Shown here: positions 10,206 to 19,738 of the stretch, in pieces
Numbering within the stretch: the first letter of the stretch is position 1
Layout: each line of letters starts with the position of its first letter
Assembly (NCBI RefSeq): GCF_900112765.1
Contig: NZ_FOMZ01000001.1
Location: 1 to 64,000 of the forward strand
DNA from: Actinopolyspora alba
GTDB taxonomy: Bacteria > Actinomycetota > Actinomycetes > Mycobacteriales > Pseudonocardiaceae
Reading direction: 5' to 3'
Length of the DNA stretch: 64,000 nucleotides
The notes under the pieces: model-generated
Told to the model about the DNA's origin: nothing
Seen by the model: the letters and a program-made list of their open reading frames with translations, nothing else
The model's database searches: none
Translations under genes and position numbers: made by a program

Positions 10206-10648
10206 CAGAAGTTCCTCACCAGCCGTGAGCCGCGACCCGCCCCACCGCGACAGCGGAGAGCCGACCACGACCCGAGTGGAACCGAGCGGAGCACCGGCCA
10301 CGCCGGAGCGACGGAACGCGGTGTGCCCACACCGGACCCGTCTCCCTTCGGTCCCGAACTGCACGTACCGGCGTCACGCGGCGGACCCCGGCAATCCGGG
10401 CCCGGCCGTCGAAACGCCCGGCGGAACTTAGCCGTGAAACTGGCGTGAATTGAAGAGGGTATATCTCTTTGTGATCTTTTTGTGCCGATCAACCGGTTCG
10501 CGCGGTGTTCGTTTTCACAATTTTCGACATGGACAAGAAATCGTTTGACGATTAAACCGCGCGCGTGGAACCTTCGAGCGCTCTCCGTGAGAACACTCTT
10601 CGTGTCGGGGACGTGATTCCCGCGCGTTCGGTTGCGTCACCCGGAGTG
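10206..10648. other. Intergenic region upstream of the Rhs gene
   Basis: About 440 bases without a convincing gene. The stretch 10440-10560 is markedly AT-rich for this genome and contains runs such as TATATCTCTTTG and TTTTTGTG on the plus strand. It is the likely promoter area for the Rhs gene on the minus strand, but no clear -35/-10 pair with proper spacing could be fixed. The part between 10250 and 10430 is GC-rich and shows no coding signal on either strand. Confidence 0.5.
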
Positions 10649-10684
10649 AAAAAAGAATCCGCCGGGAGACGGATTCCCGGCGGA
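10649..10684 (-). terminator. Rho-independent terminator of the 2-epimerase gene
   Basis: A perfect 10-bp stem (TCCGCCGGGA at 10658-10667 with TCCCGGCGGA at 10675-10684) is followed on the minus strand by a T-rich tract read from 10657 down to 10649. It lies 78 bases past the stop of the minus-strand epimerase gene, as expected for its terminator. Confidence 0.8.
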
Positions 10685-10761
10685 CGCGGTGATCGCCGAT
10701 CTCGGTGTCGCGGGGCGACGGGAACGGACGACGAGCGGAGCGTCCGACCGCGAGAGCGGGA

Positions 10762-12024
10762 TCAGCCGAAGTGCTCGGGCAGCCCCGTCGAGTCCGCGGA
10801 CGAGCACGCCCCGGACGCGGGTGAGGTAGCGGCCACGAACGGTTCGGGAAGTTCCGGAGCCGCACCGAGCAGCCACGCCAGTACGGCCTCGGCCCGCTCG
10901 GCGCCGCGACCGTCACCGAACGGATTGCCGCCGGCCAGCATCGACTCCCTGGCACGGGCGTCGTCGAGCAACCGCGAGGCGTGGTGCACGATCCGGGCCC
11001 GCTCGGAGCCCACCAGCAGAGCACACCCCGCGTCGACGGCTTCGGTGCGTTCGGTGACGTCGCGCAGCACCAGCACCGGAACGCCGAAGGCCGGCGCCTC
11101 CTCCTGGATCCCGCCCGAATCGGAGAGCACCAGTGTGCTGGCGGCGAGCACGTGCGCCAGCTCACCGTAGGGCAGTGGATCGGTGACCAGCACGCGGGGA
11201 TCGGCCTCGAACATGCCCCGGACCATCCCGCCGACCCGCGGATTGGGATGAGCGGGCAGCACCACCCGGATGTCGGGATGCAGCGTGGTCAGCTCCCGGA
11301 CCGCGGTGAGAATGCGCCGCATCGGCTCACCCCAGGATTCCCTGCGGTGCACGGTCACCAATACCAATCGATCGTCGCCGTTGGCGGCCCGTTCCACCGT
11401 CCCGGCCAGTTCCCCGTTCTCGAACACCCTTTCACCGCGGGTTGCCGATTCCACCGCGTCCACCACGGTATTGCCACTCACCAGGATTCTTTCGGGGGCG
11501 ATCCCGGAATCGCGCAGATTCCGCGCCGCGAGCTCGGTAGGGGCGAGATGAAAATCGCCGGCCTGGGTGACCATTCTTCGGTTGAGTTCCTCCGGGAACG
11601 GCGCTCGCAGGTCGAACGAGCGAAGTCCCGCCTCCAGATGGACCACCGGAACACGGCGCCAGAAAGCGGTGAGCGCGCCCGCCAGCGTCGTGGTGGTGTC
11701 ACCCTGCACCAGCACCGCTGCCGGCGGCCGGCTCTCGGCCAACTCGTCCAGAGCCGTGATCAGCTCGCTCAGCAGTTCCGGCTGCGTCCCGCTGCCGCGG
11801 CGCACCGTGATGTCCACGTCGGACTCCAGGCCGAAGGTGCGCAACGCCTGCGAAACCATTTCCGGATGCTGTCCGGACGCCACCATTACCGGACGTATCC
11901 GACCGTTGTCGAACGACGCGCGGGCAACCGGGGCGAGTTTGACCGCCTCGGGGCGTGTTCCCGCGACGAGCCACACTTCTGACTGCCCGTGAGGTGCGAA
12001 ACTGTTAATCTCGCTGCCGTACAT
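10762..12024 (-). CDS. wecB: UDP-N-acetylglucosamine 2-epimerase (non-hydrolysing)
   Basis: A 420-residue cytosolic enzyme, the usual length of the family. It interconverts UDP-GlcNAc and UDP-ManNAc, supplying ManNAc units for surface polysaccharides. Visible motifs are GTRPEAVKLAP (22-32), VQGDTTT (106-112), HLEAGLRS (129-136), PFPEELNRR (142-150), VTVHRRES near 240 and DSGGIQEEAP near 315, which carry the sugar-nucleotide site. The ATG at 12024 was chosen over an upstream start because GGAGG sits 9 bases before it and the conserved core begins soon after. The last ~25 residues are a Ser/Ala-rich tail. It is divergent from a small membrane protein and a family-2 glycosyltransferase, which suggests that the product feeds a secreted or wall glycan. 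The polymer itself cannot be inferred. Confidence 0.93.
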   Translation of the reverse strand: MYGSEINSFAPHGQSEVWLVAGTRPEAVKLAPVARASFDNGRIRPVMVASGQHPEMVSQALRTFGLESDVDITVRRGSGTQPELLSELITALDELAESRPPAAVLVQGDTTTTLAGALTAFWRRVPVVHLEAGLRSFDLRAPFPEELNRRMVTQAGDFHLAPTELAARNLRDSGIAPERILVSGNTVVDAVESATRGERVFENGELAGTVERAANGDDRLVLVTVHRRESWGEPMRRILTAVRELTTLHPDIRVVLPAHPNPRVGGMVRGMFEADPRVLVTDPLPYGELAHVLAASTLVLSDSGGIQEEAPAFGVPVLVLRDVTERTEAVDAGCALLVGSERARIVHHASRLLDDARARESMLAGGNPFGDGRGAERAEAVLAWLLGAAPELPEPFVAATSPASGACSSADSTGLPEHFG

Positions 12025-12162
12025 ATTCCGCGACCTCCGACACGCCGAAAACGGCCGACTCTGCTCGACCCACAGGGGATCTATACCGAAAGAAGCGCGG
12101 TACCGCATGCACGTCCGCGCTCGTGTCCGAATAATGAAAGATCTTGTTCGAACGGAGTGGAC

Positions 12163-12348
12163 ATGTATTCTCTTCGGTTCTGCGGCGCTGCCGTGTCCAG
12201 CATGGGAATCGCGAGCACCAGCGGTAACCCCGGTGTTCTCTACGGTGTTCTGTCGATCCTTTCACTGCTGGCGTTGCTGCTGGCCGTGCGATCCGTGCGA
12301 CTGCACCGGCGACCGGAGGCCACGCTCCTGATCGGGCACGAGAAATGA
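12163..12348 (+). CDS. Small single-span membrane protein, translationally coupled to the glycosyltransferase
   Basis: A 61-residue protein with one hydrophobic segment (VLYGVLSILSLLALLLAV, about residues 26-43) followed by basic residues (RSVRLHRRPE), implying a single membrane span with an inside-positive C-terminus. The ATG at 12163 has GGAG about seven bases upstream. The stop overlaps the next start in ATGA (12345-12348), so it is very likely co-translated with the glycosyltransferase and may be its partner or a membrane anchor. I recognise no family. Confidence 0.7.
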   Translation: MYSLRFCGAAVSSMGIASTSGNPGVLYGVLSILSLLALLLAVRSVRLHRRPEATLLIGHEK

Positions 12349-13616
12349 TCGGATGGTTCCCGGTAGTACTGATGATCGTACTACTCGTCTGGTGGCCCAC
12401 GCTGAATCTGCTACTCGCGGCGTTCTCGTGGCGGGTTCCGGCGTCCGTGACGGAGCACGACGAGAACGAGCCGTTCTCGTTCTTCATCGTGATCCCGACG
12501 CTGAACGAGGAACGCGTCATCGCAAGCACGGTCGATCACGCACTGGCACTGGGGAGCCCCGAAACGCCGGTTCGGGTGCTGGTGATCGACGACGACTCCG
12601 ACGACGACACCCGCGCGATACTGGCGGGCATCACCGACCCCCGACTGCACGTGATCCACCGCGAACCACCCCGGGCACGCCTCGGCAAGGGCGACTCGCT
12701 CAACCAGGCGTGCGGCTACATCCTCAGCCACACGGAGCTGGATCCCGCGCGAACCGTGGTCGGCGTGCTCGACGGTGACGGCCGGGGCAGCCCCGACATG
12801 CTCGGCGAAGTCACGAAGATGCTGCGTGACGAGACGATCGGTGCGGTGCAGTGCGGAATACGCATCCAGAACCGCGAGAGTGTGCTGGCACTGCTGCAGG
12901 ACCTGGAGTTCGGCGTGATGATGGACTCCGTGCAGCTGCTGCGGGATCTGCTCGGCAGTGTGGGACTGGGTGGCAACGGCCAGTTCATCCGGCTCTCCGT
13001 GCTCGCCTCGTACTCCTGGTCCGACAGCCTGGTGGAGGACTACGAATTCGCGCTGCGGTTGCACTTGGACGGTGTGCGCGTCAGATACACCAACAGTGCA
13101 CGCGTCGGCCAGCAGGGGCTTCCGGACGTACCGAGGCTGCTGCGGCAACGAGCCCGCTGGGCACAGGGCAATCTGCAGTGCGCGCACCACGTTCCGAGCC
13201 TGGTGAGATCGCGTGCGGTGAGCAATCCGGCGCTGCTGGACTTTCTGCTGGCGTTGATCATGCCCTGGGCGACGGTCCCGATGTCGGTGATATTCAGCGG
13301 CCTGGTCGCGCTCAGCGTGGTCACCACCACCGCGGCGACCACCGGAAACGTGCTCACGGCTGCCCCGGCGATCGTGCTGGCCTCCGCCACCTGGCTGTTC
13401 CTGCTGTTCCTGCCCGGACTGGTGTGGGGTCTGGTGCACCGCCTGCGACTGGGTGACGAGCCGCTGCGGCGTTGCCTGCTGGCCGGAGTGTGCTATCCGG
13501 GTTTCCTGCTGTGCGGGGTGTTAGCCACGTGGCGCGCGATGTTCCGCAGGGTGACGCGGCGGAACTCCTGGGCCAAGACGGACCGGGTACCCGACCGGTC
13601 CGTCGTGGCGGAGTGA
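12345..13616 (+). CDS. Membrane family-2 processive glycosyltransferase
   Basis: A 423-residue integral membrane enzyme of the GT2 type, related in plan to cellulose or hyaluronan synthases. A membrane span at ~4-27 is followed by a cytosolic GT-A domain with IPTLNEE (50-56), IDDDSDD (81-87), DGDGR (143-147), EDYEF (231-235) and RQRARW (267-272). The last is the QxxRW-type motif of processive enzymes with the first position shifted to RQRARW. Further spans lie at ~298-325, 340-365 and 378-395. It starts in an ATGA overlap with the small membrane protein and is divergent from the 2-epimerase, so UDP-ManNAc or UDP-GlcNAc are plausible donors by inference. Leu393 is encoded by TTA (13521-13523), a rare codon tied to developmental control through the bldA tRNA in related genera. 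The substrate is unknown. Confidence 0.88.
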   Translation: MIGWFPVVLMIVLLVWWPTLNLLLAAFSWRVPASVTEHDENEPFSFFIVIPTLNEERVIASTVDHALALGSPETPVRVLVIDDDSDDDTRAILAGITDPRLHVIHREPPRARLGKGDSLNQACGYILSHTELDPARTVVGVLDGDGRGSPDMLGEVTKMLRDETIGAVQCGIRIQNRESVLALLQDLEFGVMMDSVQLLRDLLGSVGLGGNGQFIRLSVLASYSWSDSLVEDYEFALRLHLDGVRVRYTNSARVGQQGLPDVPRLLRQRARWAQGNLQCAHHVPSLVRSRAVSNPALLDFLLALIMPWATVPMSVIFSGLVALSVVTTTAATTGNVLTAAPAIVLASATWLFLLFLPGLVWGLVHRLRLGDEPLRRCLLAGVCYPGFLLCGVLATWRAMFRRVTRRNSWAKTDRVPDRSVVAE

Positions 13617-13728
13617 GGTTCTCCGGGCGGCGCGCCGGAGACTCCCCGACCATTCGAGGCGAGCGGTGGGCTCTCCCGCCGTACCGCCCCGAAGCCGAGT
13701 GCCGCGGCTCGCCACGGACGATGGACGC

Positions 13729-14625
13729 ATGACCGACACCGCGCGCGACGGCGGGAACTTCCGACGACTGGCACCGGGCCAACGCACCGTGGTTCAGCTC
13801 GCCGCCCAGGACTCCCCGGAGCCACGGAAGCTGTTCGAGACGGCGGAGATCCTGCTCGAAGCCCCCAACTGGACCCCGGACGGCAGCGCGCTGCTGCTCA
13901 ACGGGAACGGGGCGCTGTGGCGGCTCGACGCCGCTCGTCCCGACGACGTCGAACACGTCCCGCTGACCGGGGTGCCGGACATCAACAACGATCACGTGCC
14001 CGCACCGGACGGGCGGACCGTTTACGTCACGGCCAAGGACGGGCACATCTACGCCGCCCCGATCACCGGAGGCGCGGCCACCCGGCTGACCGAGGACGAC
14101 GGGTGGCGGCACTACCTGCACGGCGTCAGTCCGGACGGAAGGAGTCTGGCGTGCGTGCTGCTGCCGAGCGGTGGGGACGGTACAGCCGGTGAGCTGGCGG
14201 TACTGCCCGCCACGGGCGGTCCCGTGCGGGTGCTGGAGACCGGGCCGGGACACCTCGACGGGCCGGAGTACACCCCGGACGGCGAGTGGATCGTGTTCAA
14301 CGACGAGTCGTTCGGCGGGGAGCCCGGGCACGCGCAGCTGGCACGCGTCCCCGCCGAAGGGGGAACACCTCGTCGGCTGGTGAGCTCGGCGACCGTGGAC
14401 TGGTTCCCGCACGTCTCACCGGACGGCAGGTACGCGAACTACCTGTCCTACCCGGCCGGGACTCTCGGGCACCCGCCCGACACCGAGGTGGCGATCCACG
14501 TGGTCTCCACCGCGGACTGGCAGACCCCGATCCGCACCTTCCCGCTGTTCGGTGGGCAGGGCACCAGCAACGTGGGCAACTGGGCTCCCGACAGCGGTCG
14601 GTTCGCCTTCGTCTCCTACGGGTAG
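13729..14625 (+). CDS. PD40/TolB-like beta-propeller protein
   Basis: A 298-residue protein without a signal peptide. Repeated blades carry WTPDGSAL, APDGRTVYV, SPDGRSLACV, TPDGEWIVF, SPDGRYANY and WAPDSGRFAFVSY, the PD40 signature of TolB-type WD propellers. DNDH- and HYLHG-containing loops resemble the oligogalacturonide lyase-like propeller group, but no catalytic set can be confirmed. The start at 13729 (ATGACCGAC) is preferred to one 63 bases upstream because the upstream residues look like non-coding read-through. It is probably a cytosolic sensor or a sugar-related propeller. Its mRNA 3' side carries a pair of palindromic repeats. Confidence 0.75.
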   Translation: MTDTARDGGNFRRLAPGQRTVVQLAAQDSPEPRKLFETAEILLEAPNWTPDGSALLLNGNGALWRLDAARPDDVEHVPLTGVPDINNDHVPAPDGRTVYVTAKDGHIYAAPITGGAATRLTEDDGWRHYLHGVSPDGRSLACVLLPSGGDGTAGELAVLPATGGPVRVLETGPGHLDGPEYTPDGEWIVFNDESFGGEPGHAQLARVPAEGGTPRRLVSSATVDWFPHVSPDGRYANYLSYPAGTLGHPPDTEVAIHVVSTADWQTPIRTFPLFGGQGTSNVGNWAPDSGRFAFVSYG

Positions 14626-14730
14626 GACTTCGGCGGCTCGGTCCGCGAAATTGGTTTCGTGGCGGAACCTCCGGCACGGCGGTGCCGGAGGCGAGGGCGC
14701 TCGGAGCTCGGCCTGCGTCGATGGCGCGGC

Positions 14731-14798
14731 GATTTCGCGAGAAATTGACGGCCACGGAGCCACACCACCCCACCGGACCGACGATTTCGTGAGAAATC
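14731..14798 (+). repeat. Palindromic repeat doublet (locus A)
   Basis: Two hairpin units, GATTTCGCGAGAAATT at 14731-14746 and GATTTCGTGAGAAATC at 14783-14798, lie 52 bases apart downstream of the PD40 gene. Each has a 5-6 bp stem with a GNRA-type loop (GCGA or GTGA) in the plus-strand transcript. The 36-base spacer is clearly related to that of the doublet at 50866-50933 (both contain GCCACACC and CACCGG). A decayed relative (CGAAATTGGTTTCG) is at ~14646. The rest of the 354-base gap 14626-14980 shows no gene. Confidence 0.8.
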
Positions 14799-14980
14799 GA
14801 GCCGTCGCTGCGATGTGAGTACCGGCGGAACACCACGTCCGAGCGGACCGGGACCGGCGCGAGCGACGGCAGGTGAGCGCGGGATGATGGCGGCGTCCCA
14901 CTTACGGGACGAGGTGACTACGCCGGTCCGGACAGAGTGGCCCGGACAGATCAGTTTTCCGAGACAGGAGCCCGAGCAGC

Positions 14981-15814
14981 GTGTCCGACCACACCGCACC
15001 TACCTCCGGCAAGCAGGACCGAAGCGAGCTGCGAGCCGACTGCTCGAACTGCTTCGGGTTGTGCTGCGTCGCGCTGCCCTTCGCCGTCTCCGCCGATTTC
15101 CCCGTGGACAAGGAGGCCGGAACTCCCTGCGGGAACCTGCTGGCGGACTTCGGCTGCGGCATTCACCCCCGACTACGGGAGGAAGGCTTCGCGGGCTGCG
15201 TCACCTTCGACTGCTTCGGCGCCGGGCAGCGCGTCTCACAGCACACCTTCGAGGGAACCGACTGGCGGCGGGCGCCGCACACCGCACGAGCGATGTTCGA
15301 CTCGTTCGGGATGATGCGCCAGCTCCACGAACTGCTCTGGTACCTCACCGAGGCACTGGAGCTGGCGCGGCCCCGCGAGTTGCGGGAGGAACTGCGGGCC
15401 GCATTCGACCGCGTCGAGGGCCTCACCGAACTCAGCGCCGAAGCGCTCGTGGCACTGGATCCGAACGCGCTCCGCGACGAGATCAATCCACAGCTGCTGC
15501 GCACCAGCGAGCTGGCGCGCGAGGGACTCCCGGCGTACGGGGTGAACCATCGCGGGGCCGACCTGTTGGGCGCCGACCTGAGTGGGGCCGAGCTGCGGGG
15601 CGCCAGCCTGCGCGGGGCCTGCCTGATCGGTGCGAGGCTCAGCGGCGCTGATCTGCGAACCGCCGACGTGATCGGTGCCGACCTACGAGGGGCCGATCTC
15701 GCCGGTGCCGACCTGCGCGGCAGCCTGTTCCTGACCCAGCCACAGGTCAACGCCGCTCTTGGGGACGCGCGAACCGGCTTGCCCGAAACGTTTTCCCGCC
15801 CCGCGCACTGGTGA
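14981..15814 (+). CDS. Pentapeptide-repeat protein with N-terminal Cys cluster
   Basis: A 277-residue protein. The N-terminus holds CSNCFGLCC (Cys21, 24, 28, 29) plus further cysteines to ~65, which resembles the metal-chelating CxxCxxxCC cluster of YkgJ/UPF0153 proteins. The middle is helical (~100-170). From ~185 to 250 a right-handed pentapeptide helix is evident: GADLLGADLSGAELRGASL and onwards, with A(D/N/S)LxG periodicity of five. The GTG start at 14981 follows AGGAG. Pentapeptide helices can mimic DNA or mediate protein contacts. Here the fused Cys domain suggests a metal- or redox-responsive cytosolic factor, but the function is not known. Confidence 0.85.
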   Translation: MSDHTAPTSGKQDRSELRADCSNCFGLCCVALPFAVSADFPVDKEAGTPCGNLLADFGCGIHPRLREEGFAGCVTFDCFGAGQRVSQHTFEGTDWRRAPHTARAMFDSFGMMRQLHELLWYLTEALELARPRELREELRAAFDRVEGLTELSAEALVALDPNALRDEINPQLLRTSELAREGLPAYGVNHRGADLLGADLSGAELRGASLRGACLIGARLSGADLRTADVIGADLRGADLAGADLRGSLFLTQPQVNAALGDARTGLPETFSRPAHW

Positions 15815-15818
15815 TCCG

Positions 15819-15851
15819 GAAAAGCCCGGCGTGCCACTCGCATCGGCCGGG
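15819..15851 (-). terminator. Terminator downstream of the first tRNA-Ala
   Basis: On the minus strand CCCGGC (15851-15846) can pair with GCCGGG (15829-15824 region) and is followed by CTTTTCC. It lies about 30 bases past the 3' end of the tRNA gene. Confidence 0.55.
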
Positions 15852-15881
15852 TCGGACGCGGAGGGGGCGAAGTATTGCCTG

Positions 15882-15954
15882 TGGAGCTGACGGGACTCGA
15901 ACCCGTGACCCCCTGACTGCCAGTCAGGTGCGCTACCAACTGCGCCACAGCCCC
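15882..15954 (-). tRNA. tRNA-Ala(GGC), copy 1
   Basis: A 73-base cloverleaf with acceptor GGGGCTG/CAGCTCC including the alanine identity pair G3:U70, D arm GCGCAGTTGGTAGCGC, anticodon loop CTGGCAG (anticodon GGC), T arm ACGGGTTCGAGTCCCGT and discriminator A. The 3' CCA is not encoded. The mature sequence is identical to the copy at 21914-21986. Confidence 0.97.
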
Positions 15955-16110
15955 GTTTTCCCGATCGGGATGTTCAGCTCGTCGTGACCGCTCATCCCTT
16001 GCGCGGACACGATACACCGTCCGCACGCGAGCCGTTCGGGGCCTCCCCCGAGCAGTTGCCCACGCGGATGCCCGGGCCGCCGGTGACGGCCCGGACCCGG
16101 CGTGCTCACA

Positions 16111-16677
16111 TCACACGGCCTCGCGCATGTCGTGCATGATCGCGAGCTGGGCCTTCTGAGTGGACATCATGTCCTGGGACATCTGGTTCAACTCCTGGTC
16201 GCTGCCGTTGAGGATCACGTCCCGCAACATCGCGACCGCACCGTCGTGGTGCGGGATCATCAGGTCCAGGAACATCCGGTCGAACTCGGCTCCGGAGAGC
16301 GTCGCGAGCCGGTCCATCTCCTCCCGGGTGGCCATACCCATCCGCTCGAGCATGTCGGGGTTGTCCAGCACCTCCTGGTAGGCGGTCTCCGGATCGGTCA
16401 CCGGCAGACCGTTGCGGCCCTGCCAGCCCCGCATCATCTGAATTTCCAGACTCTGCTCGGTGCGAATGCGGTCGGCCAGCGACTTCAGCTCGGGATCCGC
16501 CGCGCGGTCCGGAGCCAGTTCGGACATGACGATCGCCTGGTAGTGGTGCGGGATCATCATGCGGGTGAACTCGGCGTCGGCCTCGTTGTACGCCCGGGTG
16601 GCCGCACTCGCGGTCCCGGCACCGAGCAGAGCCGCCAGCAGCACCACCACCAGCGGGGAAAGCTTCCGCAGGAACAT
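16111..16677 (-). CDS. Secreted DUF305 protein
   Basis: A 188-residue exported protein with a signal peptide (KLSPLVVVLLAALLGAG, cleavage after ASA, residue ~26). Two half-repeats of the DUF305/ferritin-like fold carry MMIPHHYQAIVMS (~40) and LMIPHHDGAVAML (~140), each with the family's His-His pair, plus Met-rich helices. Related proteins are linked to copper handling, but the role of most is untested. The ATG at 16677 follows GGGAG. It lies 65 bases after the LVIVD-repeat gene and is probably the second gene of that operon. Confidence 0.9.
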   Translation of the reverse strand: MFLRKLSPLVVVLLAALLGAGTASAATRAYNEADAEFTRMMIPHHYQAIVMSELAPDRAADPELKSLADRIRTEQSLEIQMMRGWQGRNGLPVTDPETAYQEVLDNPDMLERMGMATREEMDRLATLSGAEFDRMFLDLMIPHHDGAVAMLRDVILNGSDQELNQMSQDMMSTQKAQLAIMHDMREAV

Positions 16678-16742
16678 CGCCTGCTCCCTTCCGAACGGCC
16701 CGCGCCGGGCCCGGTGGCGACCGGACCCGGCGGCAGGACGGA

Positions 16743-18125
<1,383 letters not shown>

Positions 18126-18539
18126 TCGGTCAACCTCCCTGAAATCCCCAACTCAGGACTCGCCGGGCGAGCCGGAGGATCCCGAGTTTTCCGGCGAGGA
18201 TCCTTACACGCCGGAACGGCTCCGGACAGGGTGCGATCGGGTATTTACGCATCGCACAGCAGGAAACATGGCCGCATGTCGCAATGATCGCTACGCCGAA
18301 AGGAGCACCGAATCGGACAAAAGGACCTACCGGAGCCCTCAACGTATTTCACAGCGGAGCGGGTGCCGATCGGCGAAACCGCACTTCCAGGAGACCGGGG
18401 GTGGTTCGCTGCCCGCCCACCCGCGAGTTCTCTCGCGCGGACGGCCCGGTGTGGCCACTGCTCGACACCGGGCCGCCTCGGGCGAGAGCCCCGAAACGTT
18501 CCACCGAGCGACACGGGAGAACCGAGCCACCGACTCCCG
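18126..18539. other. Intergenic region between the GH62 and LVIVD genes
   Basis: 414 bases without a gene. It holds a perfect 10-bp inverted repeat, GGCCCGGTGT at 18443-18452 with ACACCGGGCC at 18465-18474 and a 12-base loop, placed 66 bases after the GH62 stop on the minus strand. This is a likely terminator although no T-tract follows. The part next to 18125 should contain the LVIVD promoter, but no confident box was found. Confidence 0.5.
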
Positions 18540-19601
18540 TCAGCAGGACGAGTTGGTCTGGGTCAGCAGCCCGAGCTCGTACGGGAGCTGGGAGTACTCA
18601 CCGCCGGCGTTCGGATCCTTGCCCTGGTAGAGGAACTGGAGCCTGCAGGGGTCGATCGTCATGGTCTGGTCGACACCGGAGCGGATCAGCTCGCCGTGGC
18701 TGATGTCGGCCGTCCATCGTCCACCGGGGAACGTGACGTTGTTGGACCTGGCGAACGGGTTCCGCTCGGTGTCGGCCAACCGGTTCCAGAAGCCGTCGAT
18801 GCTGTCGGCGGTCCAGGAGCGGAACCAGCGATGACCGTCGCTGCCGATGGCCTCCACCAGCAGCAGGTACTTGCCGGTTCCCGCCACCTTGTAGACGTTG
18901 CTCGCCTCGAACAGGTCCTCGGGGGTGTCCCACACGGCGATCTCGGTATCGCCGAAGCCGTAGGGGAACTGCCCGATCGTGGTCTCCGCACGGTAGAGGT
19001 GACCGTTGTCGTCGGAGGAGAACAGGTAGCACATGGCCGAGTCGCAGGTGACCCAGAAGTCCACCCAGTGCCCGTCACCGATGTTGTCGGAAACGATGTC
19101 CGGCATGCTGTCCATGAGGTTCCTCGGCTCGGACCAGGAGCTCGGATCGCTCGGATCGTCCGTGGTGGAGTACGAGGGAACCCCGGTCTGGTAGACCAGG
19201 TACCACTTGTCCTGGGGCTCGAAGTAGAACACCTGCGGTGCGGCGCGGTATCCGGAGCCGATGGCGGACTGGTCGAGGTAGTAGTGCGGGGCCGAGGAGG
19301 CCTGCGACCAGTCGCTGAAGTGGGTGTAGACCAGGTTCCAACCTCCCGATTCGCTCGCTGTCGTCCCGTACACCAACCACTCGCCGTCGTAGCGCACCAC
19401 CGAGGGGTCCTTGAAGGAGACCGCGTCGTGGTTCGCGTCGGGTTTGGGGCTGATCAACGGGCCGGTGGAGGTCCACTGGAAGCTCGACGGCAGCTCGGCC
19501 GTGGTGTCCGCGCTCGCTGCCGTGTCCGTGTAACCGGCGGACATGCCGCCGGCAGCGATCATCGCGGCGGCCAGCACCGCGAACCAGCGTGAGTATCGCA
19601 C
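18540..19601 (-). CDS. Secreted GH62 alpha-L-arabinofuranosidase
   Basis: A 353-residue extracellular enzyme that removes arabinose side chains from arabinoxylan. The signal peptide covers ~1-31 (WFAVLAAAMIAAGGMSAG). The mature part matches GH62 throughout: FQWTSTGPLISPK (41-53), KDPSVV (64-69, with the catalytic-base Asp of the five-bladed propeller), a WSQASSAPHYYLDQS motif, APQVFYFEPQDKWYLVYQT, a WVDFWVTCDSAMCYLF disulfide segment, NPFA, NVTF and SHGELIRSG near the end. The GTG at 19601 has AAGGAGGAG six bases upstream. There is no extra binding module. A CebR-type operator lies 124 bases upstream, which suggests that plant-polysaccharide breakdown products control it. Confidence 0.95.
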   Translation of the reverse strand: MRYSRWFAVLAAAMIAAGGMSAGYTDTAASADTTAELPSSFQWTSTGPLISPKPDANHDAVSFKDPSVVRYDGEWLVYGTTASESGGWNLVYTHFSDWSQASSAPHYYLDQSAIGSGYRAAPQVFYFEPQDKWYLVYQTGVPSYSTTDDPSDPSSWSEPRNLMDSMPDIVSDNIGDGHWVDFWVTCDSAMCYLFSSDDNGHLYRAETTIGQFPYGFGDTEIAVWDTPEDLFEASNVYKVAGTGKYLLLVEAIGSDGHRWFRSWTADSIDGFWNRLADTERNPFARSNNVTFPGGRWTADISHGELIRSGVDQTMTIDPCRLQFLYQGKDPNAGGEYSQLPYELGLLTQTNSSC

Positions 19602-19724
19602 TGGGGTCTCCTCCTTGCGGAAGCGGTTTCCCGGGACCGAGTGGGCGGATCTCCCGGAAGGGTTCGAACCGGACACATCGCTGTGGCAGCGCCATCCGGC
19701 AGCACCGGCTCGCCTCTCGTTTTG

Positions 19725-19738
19725 TGGGAGCGCTCCAA
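19725..19738. promoter_or_regulatory. CebR/LacI-type operator upstream of GH62
   Basis: The sequence TGGGAGCGCTCCAA differs at one position from the 14-bp palindrome TGGGAGCGCTCCCA known for CebR-type LacI regulators of cellulose and other polysaccharide genes in streptomycetes. It stands in the upstream region of the minus-strand GH62 gene. Confidence 0.7.

Noticed and set aside
1848-10448. A 2,866-codon open frame on the plus strand
   Set aside because: It is antisense to the Rhs gene. Its Val/Gly/Ala-rich translation has no domain logic, whereas the minus strand gives clear YD repeats, LamG domains and an Rhs core.
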